A stretch of 64,000 nucleotides of DNA from Terriglobia bacterium (GTDB lineage: Bacteria; Acidobacteriota; Terriglobia; Terriglobales; Acidobacteriaceae): assembly GCA_020073465.1 (NCBI GenBank), contig JAIQFC010000005.1, forward strand, positions 62,001 to 126,000, in the 5' to 3' direction. The notes beneath the pieces are model-generated. The model saw only the letters and a program-made list of their open reading frames with translations. It was not told the origin of the DNA and ran no database searches. Shown here in pieces: positions 42,881 to 51,703 of the stretch (within the stretch, counting starts at the first letter, position 1; each line of letters starts with the position of its first letter). Position numbers and translations under genes: made by a program.

Positions 42881-44340
42881 GGCCGAAACTCGAACTGCTC
42901 GACAAGCGACTGATCGAGCGCATTCTTGGGGAAGCGTTCCAGTTGATCGAGGATCCGGGCGTGCGCGTGGCCCCGTACGTGGTCGAGTTGCTGCGTTCGG
43001 CGGGAGTGACGGTTACCGAAGGTGTGGCGCGTATCCCCGAGGCGCTGGCACGCAGGCTGCTGGAGCTGGCTCCGCGCGGGTTCTGCGTCTACGACCGCAA
43101 CGGGAAGCCCGCGGTGCGCTACGGGGGAGACGACGTCAACTTCGATCCCGGCTCTTCATGCCTGAACATTCTGGATCCGGAAACGCAGCAGGCCCGTCCC
43201 GCGGTCGCTGCCGACCTGGTCCGGCTGGTGCAGGTCGCCGAAATGCTGCCGCAGTTTGCGGCGCAATCGACGGCGATGGTATGCAACGACGTGCCGCCGG
43301 AGATCGGGGATTGGTACCGGCTGTTGCTGGTGCTGTGGCATTCAGAGAAGCCGGTGGTTACCGGCGCATTCTCGGCTTCCAGCCTGCACACGCTGCTGGA
43401 ACTGCTCGCGCTCGAGAGTGGGGGACGCGAGGCGCTGCGCAATCAGCCGCGAGCTGTTCTTGACGTTTGTCCCTCGCCGCCACTGAACTGGTCCGAGTTT
43501 GCCTCGCAGAATCTCGTCGACCTGGCGCGGGCCGGAGTACCGGCAGAGATTGTCAGCATGCCTCTGGCGGGAGCGACGGCCCCCGTCACTCTGGCTGGTT
43601 CAGTGGTGCAGCACGCCGCCGAGTGCATCAGCGGGATCACGATTCATCAGCTGGCGCAGCCGGGATCCCCCATCGTCTGGGGCGGAGCTCCGGCGATCTT
43701 CGATATGCGCACGGGCAAAACTCCCATGGGTGCCATCGAGACGGCCATGCTGGATGTCGCCTGCGCCCAGGTCGGGAAATACCTCGGATTGCCGACGCAC
43801 GCTTATATGGTCGCGGGCGACGGCCGAGTCATTGACGCGCAAGTGGAGATGGAGAGTGGGATGTCGGCGGTGCTGGGGGCGCTGGCGGGGATCAACATGA
43901 TTTCCGGTGCCGGGATGCTGGATTTTCTGGCCTGTCACAGCATCGAGAAGCTGGTGATCGACGCGGAGGCCATTGCCTCGGCACAGAGGCTGATCGAAGG
44001 GATTGAGCCGCGAACCGACTCGCTGGCCGTGGCCATGTTTGCTCAAACGGGGCTACACGGAGATTTCCTGAAGCTGAAAGAAACTCGAACGCTCTTTCGG
44101 AAGGAGCAGCACTTCCCCTCTGCGGTCATCGATCGCGGGCTGGGCGGCAATACGGGGTCTACCCCAGATATCCTGAGGCGCGCACGGGAACGAGTCGAGG
44201 AGTTGCTGGCACAATATCGGCGTCCCGAGATTCTCTCCGACCGGGAACAGGCGATGCTGCAATTCGCTGAGCGCGAGGGTGGACGAGCGGGACTGGAAGG
44301 CTTGCCAGGGATTGTCAGTCCTGCGTCTGCTACTCGGTGA
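42877..44340 (+). CDS. MttB-family methyltransferase (non-pyrrolysine)
   Basis: 487 residues, coupled to the corrinoid gene by ATGA. The family includes trimethylamine methyltransferase (with pyrrolysine) and glycine-betaine methyltransferases without it. There is no in-frame UAG here; the sequence runs through MISGAGMLDFLACHSIEKL without interruption. Typical parts: DPGSSCLNILDPETQQARPA, PLAGATAPVTLAGSVVQHAAE, VWGGAPAIFDMRTG. The likely substrate is a quaternary amine or related methyl donor, but the specificity is not known. The acceptor methyltransferase and reductive activase are not in the window. Confidence 0.88.
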   Translation: MRPKLELLDKRLIERILGEAFQLIEDPGVRVAPYVVELLRSAGVTVTEGVARIPEALARRLLELAPRGFCVYDRNGKPAVRYGGDDVNFDPGSSCLNILDPETQQARPAVAADLVRLVQVAEMLPQFAAQSTAMVCNDVPPEIGDWYRLLLVLWHSEKPVVTGAFSASSLHTLLELLALESGGREALRNQPRAVLDVCPSPPLNWSEFASQNLVDLARAGVPAEIVSMPLAGATAPVTLAGSVVQHAAECISGITIHQLAQPGSPIVWGGAPAIFDMRTGKTPMGAIETAMLDVACAQVGKYLGLPTHAYMVAGDGRVIDAQVEMESGMSAVLGALAGINMISGAGMLDFLACHSIEKLVIDAEAIASAQRLIEGIEPRTDSLAVAMFAQTGLHGDFLKLKETRTLFRKEQHFPSAVIDRGLGGNTGSTPDILRRARERVEELLAQYRRPEILSDREQAMLQFAEREGGRAGLEGLPGIVSPASATR

Positions 44341-44605
44341 AGACCACCGATTGCACGCCGGAAATTTCAAATCGCTTTCTGCAGCGCATGTTCTTGCAGG
44401 CCAGCATGTCATCTTTGCGCAGCATGTAGGAGCGGGCCTTGGCGAAGCGGGCACGGTCACGCTCGTCGGCGCGGCCGGGAAGCTGGCGCTTCTTCGTGCG
44501 GACCACCCAGTTGATTTCGTATTCGCCGGACTGCTGGCAGTGCGGGCAGTTGAGCGTTGCGTTCTTCTTCTCCTGCCGCTCGTCGAAAAAATCGCGCTCT
44601 TCCAT
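44330..44605 (-). CDS. Small zinc-ribbon-like protein
   Basis: 91 residues. Two Cys pairs, CPHCQQSGEYEINW and CKNMRCRKRFEISG, are spaced like a zinc ribbon, with a basic segment between. Its stop codon overlaps the 3' end of the MttB gene by 11 bases on the opposite strand. The family is not recognised; nucleic-acid or protein binding is possible. Confidence 0.65.
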   Translation of the reverse strand: MEERDFFDERQEKKNATLNCPHCQQSGEYEINWVVRTKKRQLPGRADERDRARFAKARSYMLRKDDMLACKNMRCRKRFEISGVQSVVFTE

Positions 44606-44744
44606 AGACAGTCGTTGGTCCCTTCGCCCTGCTCAGGGCAGGCTAAGAACAGTCGTCGATCGTTGGCGAGCCCTTGCCGGCCAGCCGTCAACCCGACTGC
44701 GAACCATGATTATTACAGTTTTGTGACCGACAAGCTATGGCAAC

Positions 44745-44921
44745 ATGGAGGCGATGGCGCGAAAGAAGAAGGCAAAGCGGTTTCGGGCGGTGACCGCCGT
44801 CAAAGAGTTGGCGAGGGAGCGCGTCGGCACGCCTCCGGCGGCAAAGGTTGTTCTGGAGAAAAAGAAGAAACCGGAGAAGCACAAACCGACACTGGGAAAA
44901 CTATTGGGAGAAACGGAGTAA
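44745..44921 (+). CDS. 58-aa Lys-rich protein
   Basis: 58 residues starting MEAMARKKKAKRFRAV and ending LGKLLGETE, with ATG 44745 or the internal ATG 44754. Strongly basic with a helical middle (VTAVKELARERVG) and a Lys-rich stretch EKKKKPEKHKP. No family is recognised; the composition resembles small ribosome-associated or RNA-binding proteins. Too short for normal gene calls; codon use looks like its neighbours. Confidence 0.5.
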   Translation: MEAMARKKKAKRFRAVTAVKELARERVGTPPAAKVVLEKKKKPEKHKPTLGKLLGETE

Positions 44922-44942
44922 TATTCCCGTCACGTGCGGCCA

Positions 44943-45590
44943 TCAGTTGAAAGTTACCGTCACGCTGCGGTCTGCGGTCAAGGAAACAGTACAAGGGTTC
45001 GTACCGACGGGCGAGTCGCAGTTTGTCCAACTCCCAAATGTTGACGGGCTAATCGGAGTGGCAGTTAGTGTCACCGTGGTTCCGGTCGCAAACTGTGCGG
45101 CGCAGGTCGTACCACAATTGATACCGCTCGGAGAACTTGTAACCGTTCCGCTTCCACCTCCGCTGGTGGTTACCGTCAACGTATTCAAGGCACCTCCCGT
45201 TGGGCACCCCAGACTGGCAGGGCCATCCACGGTGATGTTTGCGGTATTGCTGACCACGAGATTGCCGCCATCGTTGAACGTGGCGAATACTCCAGCCGTG
45301 CCGCAATTCAGGTTGGGGCTAACCACCCCAGCGCTGCTGACCTGGGCGACCTGCGGGATGTCGGATTGCCAGGTAACCTGAGTTGTGATGTCTTTGGTCT
45401 GCGGTGGGTGAGTATAGGTTCCGAAAGCCTTGAAGTTCGCCGACAGGGACGGGTCAACCGCGCCGAACTCAACCCCGGAAGGTTGCACTGATATGGACGT
45501 AAGGTGCCGGTTGTGGGCGCAGCTTGACAGGCTGACCAGCACGCTTGCGGCGAGGCTGAGGGCGGCAATGCTGAACCACTTCCGGGTCAT
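44943..45590 (-). CDS. Lipoprotein with Ig-like and InlB-type repeats
   Basis: 215 residues. Lipobox in LVSLSSCAHN. The first half has a bacterial Ig-like pattern (SISVQPSGVEFGAVDPSLSA, TWQSDIPQVAQVSSAGVVSP). The second half has a divergent InlB B-repeat-like motif with paired cysteines (SGTVTSSPSGINCGTTCAA, GTTVTLTATP, FGSWTNCD). It is surely exported and probably acts in the envelope or in adhesion. Convergent with the 58-aa gene. Confidence 0.75.
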   Translation of the reverse strand: MTRKWFSIAALSLAASVLVSLSSCAHNRHLTSISVQPSGVEFGAVDPSLSANFKAFGTYTHPPQTKDITTQVTWQSDIPQVAQVSSAGVVSPNLNCGTAGVFATFNDGGNLVVSNTANITVDGPASLGCPTGGALNTLTVTTSGGGSGTVTSSPSGINCGTTCAAQFATGTTVTLTATPISPSTFGSWTNCDSPVGTNPCTVSLTADRSVTVTFN

Positions 45591-45734
45591 CGACGACTCC
45601 TGGGAGCTGGAGATGCAGATAGATGCTTCTCCGCGGGGGAAGGGTCAATTTAGTCAATGGTAGGGCAAAAAGCAAGCGCTACGCGGGACAAGGAGCAAGG
45701 GAGTAGCGGGGCGGGCAACCGGGCAACGTGGCTC

Positions 45735-45780
45735 ATGTGGGGACAGCCGCCCCCGGCTGTCCGGCCGGGCAAAGCCCGGC
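45735..45780. repeat. Double-palindrome repeat, GGACAGCC type
   Basis: GGACAGCC (45741-45748) pairs with GGCTGTCC (45755-45762); GCCGGGC (45764-45770) pairs with GCCCGGC (45774-45780). Nearly identical to the element at 5261-5307. Confidence 0.8.
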
Positions 45781-45809
45781 AGGCGGTCAGGTAAGACGAG
45801 CGGCGCTCA

Positions 45810-46856
45810 TCACTCGACTGCTTCCGCGACAAACCGGGCGAACTCCCTCACGTCCTCTTCCGTCGTATCAAAGGAACACATCCAGCGTACGATCGATTCT
45901 TCCTCGATCCACATGTAGAAGAAGTACCGCCCTTTGATCTTTTCGACGGCGTGGCTGGGAATCTTGGCGAAAACGCCGTTGGCTTCGACTTTCCACACGA
46001 CCTGCACTCCCGGGATAAGGCTGATCTCTTTTTCCAGCAGGCGGGCCATGTGGTTGGCGTGCTCGGCACTGCGGCGCCAGAGATCGTTGGTCAGCAGCGC
46101 TTCAAACTGCACCGCGATGAAGCGCATCTTGGAGGCGAGTTGCATGCTTTGCTTGCGCAGGTAGAGAAAATCCGTGCTCAGCTGGCGGTTGAAGAAGACG
46201 ACAGCCTCGCCGCCCATGATTCCGTTCTTGGTGCCGCCGAAAGAGAGCACGTCCACGCCCAGGTCGCGCGTGGCCTGGCGCAAGGTCTGGCCCTGGCTGA
46301 CGGCGGCGTTGGCGATGCGGGCGCCGTCCATGTGCAGAAACATTCCCCGCTCGTGGGCAAAGCGGGCAAGAGCTTGAATCTCCTCCGGTTTGTAAACCGT
46401 GCCCATCTCCGTCGACTGCGTGATGGAGATGACACGGGCCTGCACGTGGTGCTGGTCGCCGATGCCGTGGTAAGCGTGGCGGACAGAGTCGACGGTGATC
46501 TTGCCGTCCTGATGCGGCAACGGGATGAGTTTGCAGCCGGTGTGCTTTTCGGGGGCGCCGCATTCGTCGGTATAGATGTGCGCGTAGTCACTGCAGAGCA
46601 CGGCGTGGTAGCTACGATTAAGAGCTTGCAGGCTGAGAACGTTGGCGCCGGTGCCGTTGAAGGTAAAGAAGACGTCGATGTCGGGGCCGAAGTGTTCCTC
46701 GAACTTCTGAATGGCGCTGCGAGTGTAGGGATCGTCCCCATAGGCAACGACGTGGCCCTGATTCGCCCGGCCGATGGCTTCGAGGACTTCGGGATGGATG
46801 CCGGCATTGTTGTCGCTGGCGAAGCTGCGGGAGGGTTGGTTCAGGCCTTGCTGCAT
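45810..46856 (-). CDS. Low-specificity threonine aldolase
   Basis: 348 residues from ATG 46856; the frame is open far upstream over what looks like non-coding DNA. Fold-type I PLP enzyme that cleaves L-threonine/allo-threonine to glycine and acetaldehyde. RSFASDNNAGIHPEVLEAI is the N-terminal signature, STEMGTVYKPEEI and HMDGARIANAA hold the PLP aspartate, and the lysine is in SFGGTKNGIMGGEA. Cytoplasmic tetramer in the family. Divergent from the RND adaptor gene. Monocistronic. Confidence 0.9.
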   Translation of the reverse strand: MQQGLNQPSRSFASDNNAGIHPEVLEAIGRANQGHVVAYGDDPYTRSAIQKFEEHFGPDIDVFFTFNGTGANVLSLQALNRSYHAVLCSDYAHIYTDECGAPEKHTGCKLIPLPHQDGKITVDSVRHAYHGIGDQHHVQARVISITQSTEMGTVYKPEEIQALARFAHERGMFLHMDGARIANAAVSQGQTLRQATRDLGVDVLSFGGTKNGIMGGEAVVFFNRQLSTDFLYLRKQSMQLASKMRFIAVQFEALLTNDLWRRSAEHANHMARLLEKEISLIPGVQVVWKVEANGVFAKIPSHAVEKIKGRYFFYMWIEEESIVRWMCSFDTTEEDVREFARFVAEAVE

Positions 46857-47082
46857 ATAGCGCAACAATGTAGCAGAGTGGAACCACGAATGCAGTGTGC
46901 CGGGCCTGCATGCGATCCGGCGGTGAAGGGTTTTCTTGTGTTCTGCGCCGTTGTAAGAATCCTTACAGTGGCGCCTACCGGCGCATTCGTGGGTGCGTCC
47001 AATATGGGTTGGGGCGCTTTCACAGAGATCCGAACTCGGGTACAGTACTAGGGGCCAGAAAGAGCCCGACCAAATTAAGTTC

Positions 47083-48192
47083 ATGAAAAGCAATCTTGGT
47101 AGACATCCGGCTCCCGCCCTCCTGCTCACGGGACTGGCCGTCCTTGCCACGACCCTGGGTTGCTCGAGCAAGGCGACGCAGAACGCACAAGCGGGGGGCC
47201 CTCCCGCCATGCCGGTGAAGGTGCAGGAGGCGCGGGCAGTACCGGTGAACGATGCCAGCGACTATGTCGCCACCGTGAAGTCGCGCGATTCGGCCGTCAT
47301 CATGCCCCAGGTGGAGGGCCAGATTATCCAAATCTACGTGCACTCGGGGGACCGGGTTGCGGCCGGGGCTGCGCTCATGGAGATCGATCCCTTGAAGCAG
47401 CAGGCCACGGTGAAGAGCCAGGAAAGTGCCAGGGCCGCGCAACAGGCGACGCTGAGTTGGTCGAAGCAGCAGTATGAGCGCGCCCAGGGGCTGTTTTCGG
47501 CCGGCGTGGTCAGCAAGCAGGACTTGGACCAGGCCAAGGCCGCTCTGGACGCGGCGCAGGCGCAGATGGAAGCGCTCGACTCCCAGGTGCGCGAGCAGGA
47601 AGTGCAACTCCATTACTACAAGGTGGTTGCTCCTCGCGAAGGAATTGTGGGCGACGTCCCGGTGCGCGTAGGAGATCGAGTCACGACCTCCACGCAACTG
47701 ACTACGGTGGACCAGCCTGGAAGCCTGGAAGTGTACGTCTACGTGCCCATTGAACGCTCGGCACAGCTCAAGATGAATCTGCCGGTGCAGGTGGTCGACA
47801 GCGAGGGCAAGGTGCTGGTCAGCACTCGCGTGACCTTCATTTCCCCGCAGGTCGATAACACGACTCAGACGGTGCTGGTCAAGGCTCGCGTCCCGAACAG
47901 CAATGATGCGCTGCGGCAGTCGCAGTTCATACGGGCGCGAATCATATGGGGCACGCATCAGAATCCCCAGGTTCCGATCCTCGCCGTGTCACGGTTGGCC
48001 GGACAATATTTCGCGTTTGTCGCCGAGCCGCAGAATGGTGGCTCGTACCGGGCGAAGCAAAAGCCACTGAAGATTGGACAGACGATCGAAAATGATTACG
48101 AAATCCAGGACGGGATCAAGCCGGGCGATAAGGTGATCGTCTCGGGAACGCAGTTCCTGCGCGATGGCGACCCCGTAATACCGCAGAGCTAA
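47083..48192 (+). CDS. RND efflux adaptor lipoprotein
   Basis: 369 residues from ATG 47083. Lipobox in LATTLGCSSK. Membrane-fusion architecture: barrel-sandwich halves around AVIMPQVEGQIIQIYVHSGDRV and VVAPREGIVGDVPVRVGDRV, a coiled-coil hairpin (AARAAQQATLSWSKQQYERAQ to AQAQMEALDSQVREQE), and C-terminal beta-barrel domains. It links the permease with an outer-membrane channel in the periplasm. The permease gene follows after 166 bp holding heptamer arms; no TolC-like gene is present. Confidence 0.9.
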   Translation: MKSNLGRHPAPALLLTGLAVLATTLGCSSKATQNAQAGGPPAMPVKVQEARAVPVNDASDYVATVKSRDSAVIMPQVEGQIIQIYVHSGDRVAAGAALMEIDPLKQQATVKSQESARAAQQATLSWSKQQYERAQGLFSAGVVSKQDLDQAKAALDAAQAQMEALDSQVREQEVQLHYYKVVAPREGIVGDVPVRVGDRVTTSTQLTTVDQPGSLEVYVYVPIERSAQLKMNLPVQVVDSEGKVLVSTRVTFISPQVDNTTQTVLVKARVPNSNDALRQSQFIRARIIWGTHQNPQVPILAVSRLAGQYFAFVAEPQNGGSYRAKQKPLKIGQTIENDYEIQDGIKPGDKVIVSGTQFLRDGDPVIPQS

Positions 48193-48196
48193 GAGT

Positions 48197-48217
48197 GGGC
48201 TTCGGGTTTCGGCTTTT
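48197..48217. repeat. Phased heptamer repeat, left arm
   Basis: Three abutting 7-bp units GGGCTTC, GGGTTTC, GGCTTTT just past the adaptor stop. Inverted against 48319-48353 over 101 bp. Confidence 0.75.
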
Positions 48218-48318
48218 AAGTCGCAGTTTCTTAACAAGAGTACTTGGCAGTGGTCGTCTGGCGCGAGCCAGATGACGGCGGTGCCGCCTCAGAGATTCTT
48301 CGTTAGCCAAAGTGTTTT

Positions 48319-48353
48319 AGCCGAAGCCTGACGGCTGAAGCCCGAAGCCCGAT
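48319..48353. repeat. Phased heptamer repeat, right arm
   Basis: Five abutting 7-bp units AGCCGAA, GCCTGAC, GGCTGAA, GCCCGAA, GCCCGAT, ending five bases before the permease ATG, so they take the place of a usual ribosome site. The unit is the inverse of that at 28690-28724. Confidence 0.85.
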
Positions 48354-48358
48354 TTCTT

Positions 48359-51300
48359 ATGTTCGTTGACTTCTTCATACGACGCCCGGTGTTTGCTACA
48401 GTATGCGCTCTGCTGATCATCCTGGCAGGCGCCGCCGTCATCCCCACGCTGCCGGTCGCGCAGTTTCCCAATCTTGCGCCGCCGCAGGTTGGCGTCTCCA
48501 GTTTCTACATCGGCGCCAGCGCGCAGACGGTTGAGAGCGCGGTCACGATCCCGCTGGAACAACAGATCAATGGTGCTGAGGGGATGAAGTACATGACCTC
48601 GACCAGCGGCAACGACGGTTCGAGCAGCATCACCGTGACCTTTGATTTGAATCGCGATCCCGATATCGCCACCGTCGACATTCAGAACCGCGTTAACACG
48701 GCGCTGGGACGCCTGCCTGCTGCAGTAAAGAACATCGGCATCACCACGCAGAAGACCTCGCAGAATTTTGTTTTCGGCGCAGCCGTCGTCTCCGACAACA
48801 ACCGATATTCCACGCTGTTCATGAGCAATTACCTTGACGTGTATGTCAGGGACTCACTCAAGCGCATTCCGGGAGTGGCCGACGTTTTTGTTTTCGGAGA
48901 ACGCAAGTACTCGATGCGCCTGTGGCTCGATCCGGTACGCATGGCGGGACGTGGACTGACAGCTCCCGACGTGGTGAATGCGTTGAGCGAGCAGAACGTG
49001 GAGGTAGCGGCCGGGCAAGTTGGACAGCAACCGGCGAAACCGGGACAGCAATACCAGGTAAGCGTACGTGCTGTCGGCCGGCTGAGCGAGCCCGCGCAGT
49101 TTGAAAACATCATTCTGAAGACCAATGGAGACGGCACGCTGGTTCGGCTGAAGGACGTCGGAAGAGCAGAGTTGGGTGCGGAGAGTTACGGTTCCGATCT
49201 CAAATTTAACGGACAGGATGCCGTCGGCATCGGTGTAACGCAGCTTTCGACTGCGAACGCGCTGGACGTAGACCGGCGCGCGCTCGCTGAATTGGACCGG
49301 CTCGCGAAAAGCTTTCCGCCCGGAATGCGCTATCAACTCGCATTTGACACAACCGACGCTGTCGGAGAATCCATTCGCGATGTCCTCAGCACGCTGGGTA
49401 CGGCGATCGTGCTGGTTATCCTGGTCATCTTCGTCTTCCTCGAGGATTGGCGAAGCACGCTGATTCCTGCGGTCACAATCCCTGTCTCACTCATCGGGAC
49501 ATTTGCATTTGTGAAACTGTTGGGATTCTCGGTCAACACACTGACGCTGTTCGGCATCACGCTGGCGACCGGGCTTGTCGTCGACGATGCAATTGTAGTG
49601 ATTGAGAATATCGAGAGACACATTCAGGAAGGACAGCGGAACGCGCGCAAGGCCTCTTCTGAGGCGATGGGCGAGGTCACTGGCGCGGTCATTGCGACAT
49701 CCCTCGTGCTGGTGGCCGTGTTTGTCCCGGTGGCATTCTTTCCGGGAACGACAGGAATTTTGTTCCGGCAATTTGCGCTGACCATCGCTTTCTCGATTTC
49801 GATCTCTGCGTTCAACGCGTTGACGCTGACTCCCTCCCTTTCGGCCTTGCTGCTCGGACGCGAGCACGGGCAGAAGAACTGGGTTTTCCGGCAGGTGGAC
49901 AAAGTGATAGCCGGAACCACCAACGGGTATCGCAACCTGCTGCGGCATTTCCTCAATTACAAACTGGCAGCGGTCGTGCTCTTCTTCATCGGCTTGGGCT
50001 TGACGTACTTCGTGATTAGGAAAGTGCCCACCGGATTTGTTCCAGACGAAGATCAGGGGTATTTCATCGTCGTGATTCAGGCGCCGTCAGGAGCTTCGCT
50101 TGAATACACGAAAGCGATTGGCAAACAGGTTTCTGATCTGCTCGCCGGCGTGCCCGAGGCTGAGGGAACCTTCTCTGTGGCTGGCTTCAGTTTTGCCGGC
50201 GCCGCCGCCAACCAGGGACTCATGTTCGTTCCCCTGAAGCCGTACGAGCAGCGCAAAGGAGAGGAGCACACTGCCAAAGCGATTCTGAATCGCTTGCGTC
50301 CGAAAATGTTCGGCATCTCGGGAGCGATCGTCTTTGCGACGTTACCCCCCGCCGTGCAGGGACTGGGAGAATTTGGCGGATTCCAATTTATGGTGCAGGA
50401 TCAGGCCGCTCACACCTTGCAGGAATTGGCCGCCGCTACGCAGGGATTGATGCAGCAATCCGGAGAGCACAAAGAACTGGTCGGACTCTACACCCCGTTC
50501 ACCGCCAACGATCCCCAGTACCTCGTGACCATTGACCGCGAGAAGGCGAAGAGCTTACACGTGCCGTTGTCTCAGATCACCGACACGCTCGGCGTATACA
50601 TGGGTTCGGCTTACGTAAATGATTTCGATTTCAACAACCGTTCGTATCGGGTCTACGTACAGGCCGACAGGCAATTCCGCTCCGAAGCGAAGGACATGAA
50701 TGAGTTTTACGTGCGCTCCGATGTAGGAGCCATGGTGCCGCTCGATAACCTGATCAACACCGCACAGACCACAACGCCGCAGGTAATCAGCCACTACAAC
50801 CTGTTCCGTTCGGCCGAAATCGATGGGTCGGCAGCACCGGGCTACAGTTCCGGACAGGCGATTACGGCCATGGAAGATCTGGGCAGGAAAATGCCGCAGG
50901 GCTTCACCCACAGCTGGACTGGACTTTCGCTGGAGGAATTGCAGGCAGGTGGAACATCGCTGATCCTGTTTGGGCTGGGGACGCTGGTGGTGTACCTGAC
51001 GCTGTCGGCACAATATGAGAGCTTCGTGCTGCCGTTTATCGTGCTGCTCGCCGTGCCCATGGCTTTGCTGGGAGCGCTCTCGGCGCAATGGCTGCGCGGA
51101 CTGCAGAATGACGTGTTCTGCCAGGTTGGACTGGTCATGCTGGTCGGACTGGCCAGCAAGAATGCGATTCTGATCGTCGAGTTTGCCGAGCAGTTGCGCG
51201 AGCGGGGGCTGCCGCTGGTTGAGGCGGCCGTGCAGGCAGCGACCATCCGTTTGCGTCCAATTCTGATGACTTCCCTGGCATTCATTCTTGGCGTCGTTCC

Positions 51301-51466
51301 ACTAGTTGTGGCCACGGGTGCGGGCGAAAATGGGCGTCACTCGGTGGGCACGACGGTTTTCGGAGGAATGATTATGTCAACCGTTCTAAACCTGTTCTTC
51401 ATCCCCGTGCTCTATCTGATGATCGAAGGCTGGCGCGAACACGGGAAGGCTCCTGAGCATCGCTAG
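48359..51466 (+). CDS. RND efflux permease, AcrB/HAE1 type
   Basis: 1035 residues, full length for a HAE1 pump. The N-terminal FVDFFIRRPVFATVCALLIILAG is the standard first TM helix. Proton-relay aspartates are in GLVVDDAIVVIENIERH in TM4; the TM10-11 region has VGLASKNAILIVEFAEQLRERG. The two large periplasmic loops are present. It pumps hydrophobic drugs or solvents out in exchange for protons with the upstream adaptor. No local repressor gene is seen. Confidence 0.92.
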   Translation: MFVDFFIRRPVFATVCALLIILAGAAVIPTLPVAQFPNLAPPQVGVSSFYIGASAQTVESAVTIPLEQQINGAEGMKYMTSTSGNDGSSSITVTFDLNRDPDIATVDIQNRVNTALGRLPAAVKNIGITTQKTSQNFVFGAAVVSDNNRYSTLFMSNYLDVYVRDSLKRIPGVADVFVFGERKYSMRLWLDPVRMAGRGLTAPDVVNALSEQNVEVAAGQVGQQPAKPGQQYQVSVRAVGRLSEPAQFENIILKTNGDGTLVRLKDVGRAELGAESYGSDLKFNGQDAVGIGVTQLSTANALDVDRRALAELDRLAKSFPPGMRYQLAFDTTDAVGESIRDVLSTLGTAIVLVILVIFVFLEDWRSTLIPAVTIPVSLIGTFAFVKLLGFSVNTLTLFGITLATGLVVDDAIVVIENIERHIQEGQRNARKASSEAMGEVTGAVIATSLVLVAVFVPVAFFPGTTGILFRQFALTIAFSISISAFNALTLTPSLSALLLGREHGQKNWVFRQVDKVIAGTTNGYRNLLRHFLNYKLAAVVLFFIGLGLTYFVIRKVPTGFVPDEDQGYFIVVIQAPSGASLEYTKAIGKQVSDLLAGVPEAEGTFSVAGFSFAGAAANQGLMFVPLKPYEQRKGEEHTAKAILNRLRPKMFGISGAIVFATLPPAVQGLGEFGGFQFMVQDQAAHTLQELAAATQGLMQQSGEHKELVGLYTPFTANDPQYLVTIDREKAKSLHVPLSQITDTLGVYMGSAYVNDFDFNNRSYRVYVQADRQFRSEAKDMNEFYVRSDVGAMVPLDNLINTAQTTTPQVISHYNLFRSAEIDGSAAPGYSSGQAITAMEDLGRKMPQGFTHSWTGLSLEELQAGGTSLILFGLGTLVVYLTLSAQYESFVLPFIVLLAVPMALLGALSAQWLRGLQNDVFCQVGLVMLVGLASKNAILIVEFAEQLRERGLPLVEAAVQAATIRLRPILMTSLAFILGVVPLVVATGAGENGRHSVGTTVFGGMIMSTVLNLFFIPVLYLMIEGWREHGKAPEHR

Positions 51467-51703
51467 GCGTCTGTCCATTGAGAACGAACAAGCTGGCTTC
51501 AGTTTTGTTTTGACTTGATTCCTCCCTGCAGAAGCTACACAATGCCTTCACCAAAGTTGTGAGTGGCAGTAAGTTGCTGCAGCAAGCTTCCTGCTCAATT
51601 TCAATAACAGGCGTTTCGGGCCGAACTCCTCGAAAACAAATCAGGTCTTTGCCATCTAGCTGAAACCACATGCACGGAAAATCTTCCGGGGTCGGAGGGG
51701 AGA

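Noticed and set aside
42877-44340. Pyrrolysine-containing MttB
   Set aside because: No in-frame UAG; the frame is open from start to stop, so it belongs to the non-Pyl group.
45951-47051. Plus-strand frame of 366 codons
   Set aside because: Antisense to threonine aldolase, which has clear PLP motifs.
13005-48353. CRISPR array
   Set aside because: The phased repeats have 7-10-bp units with no spacers and no cas genes are in the window; they are not CRISPR.
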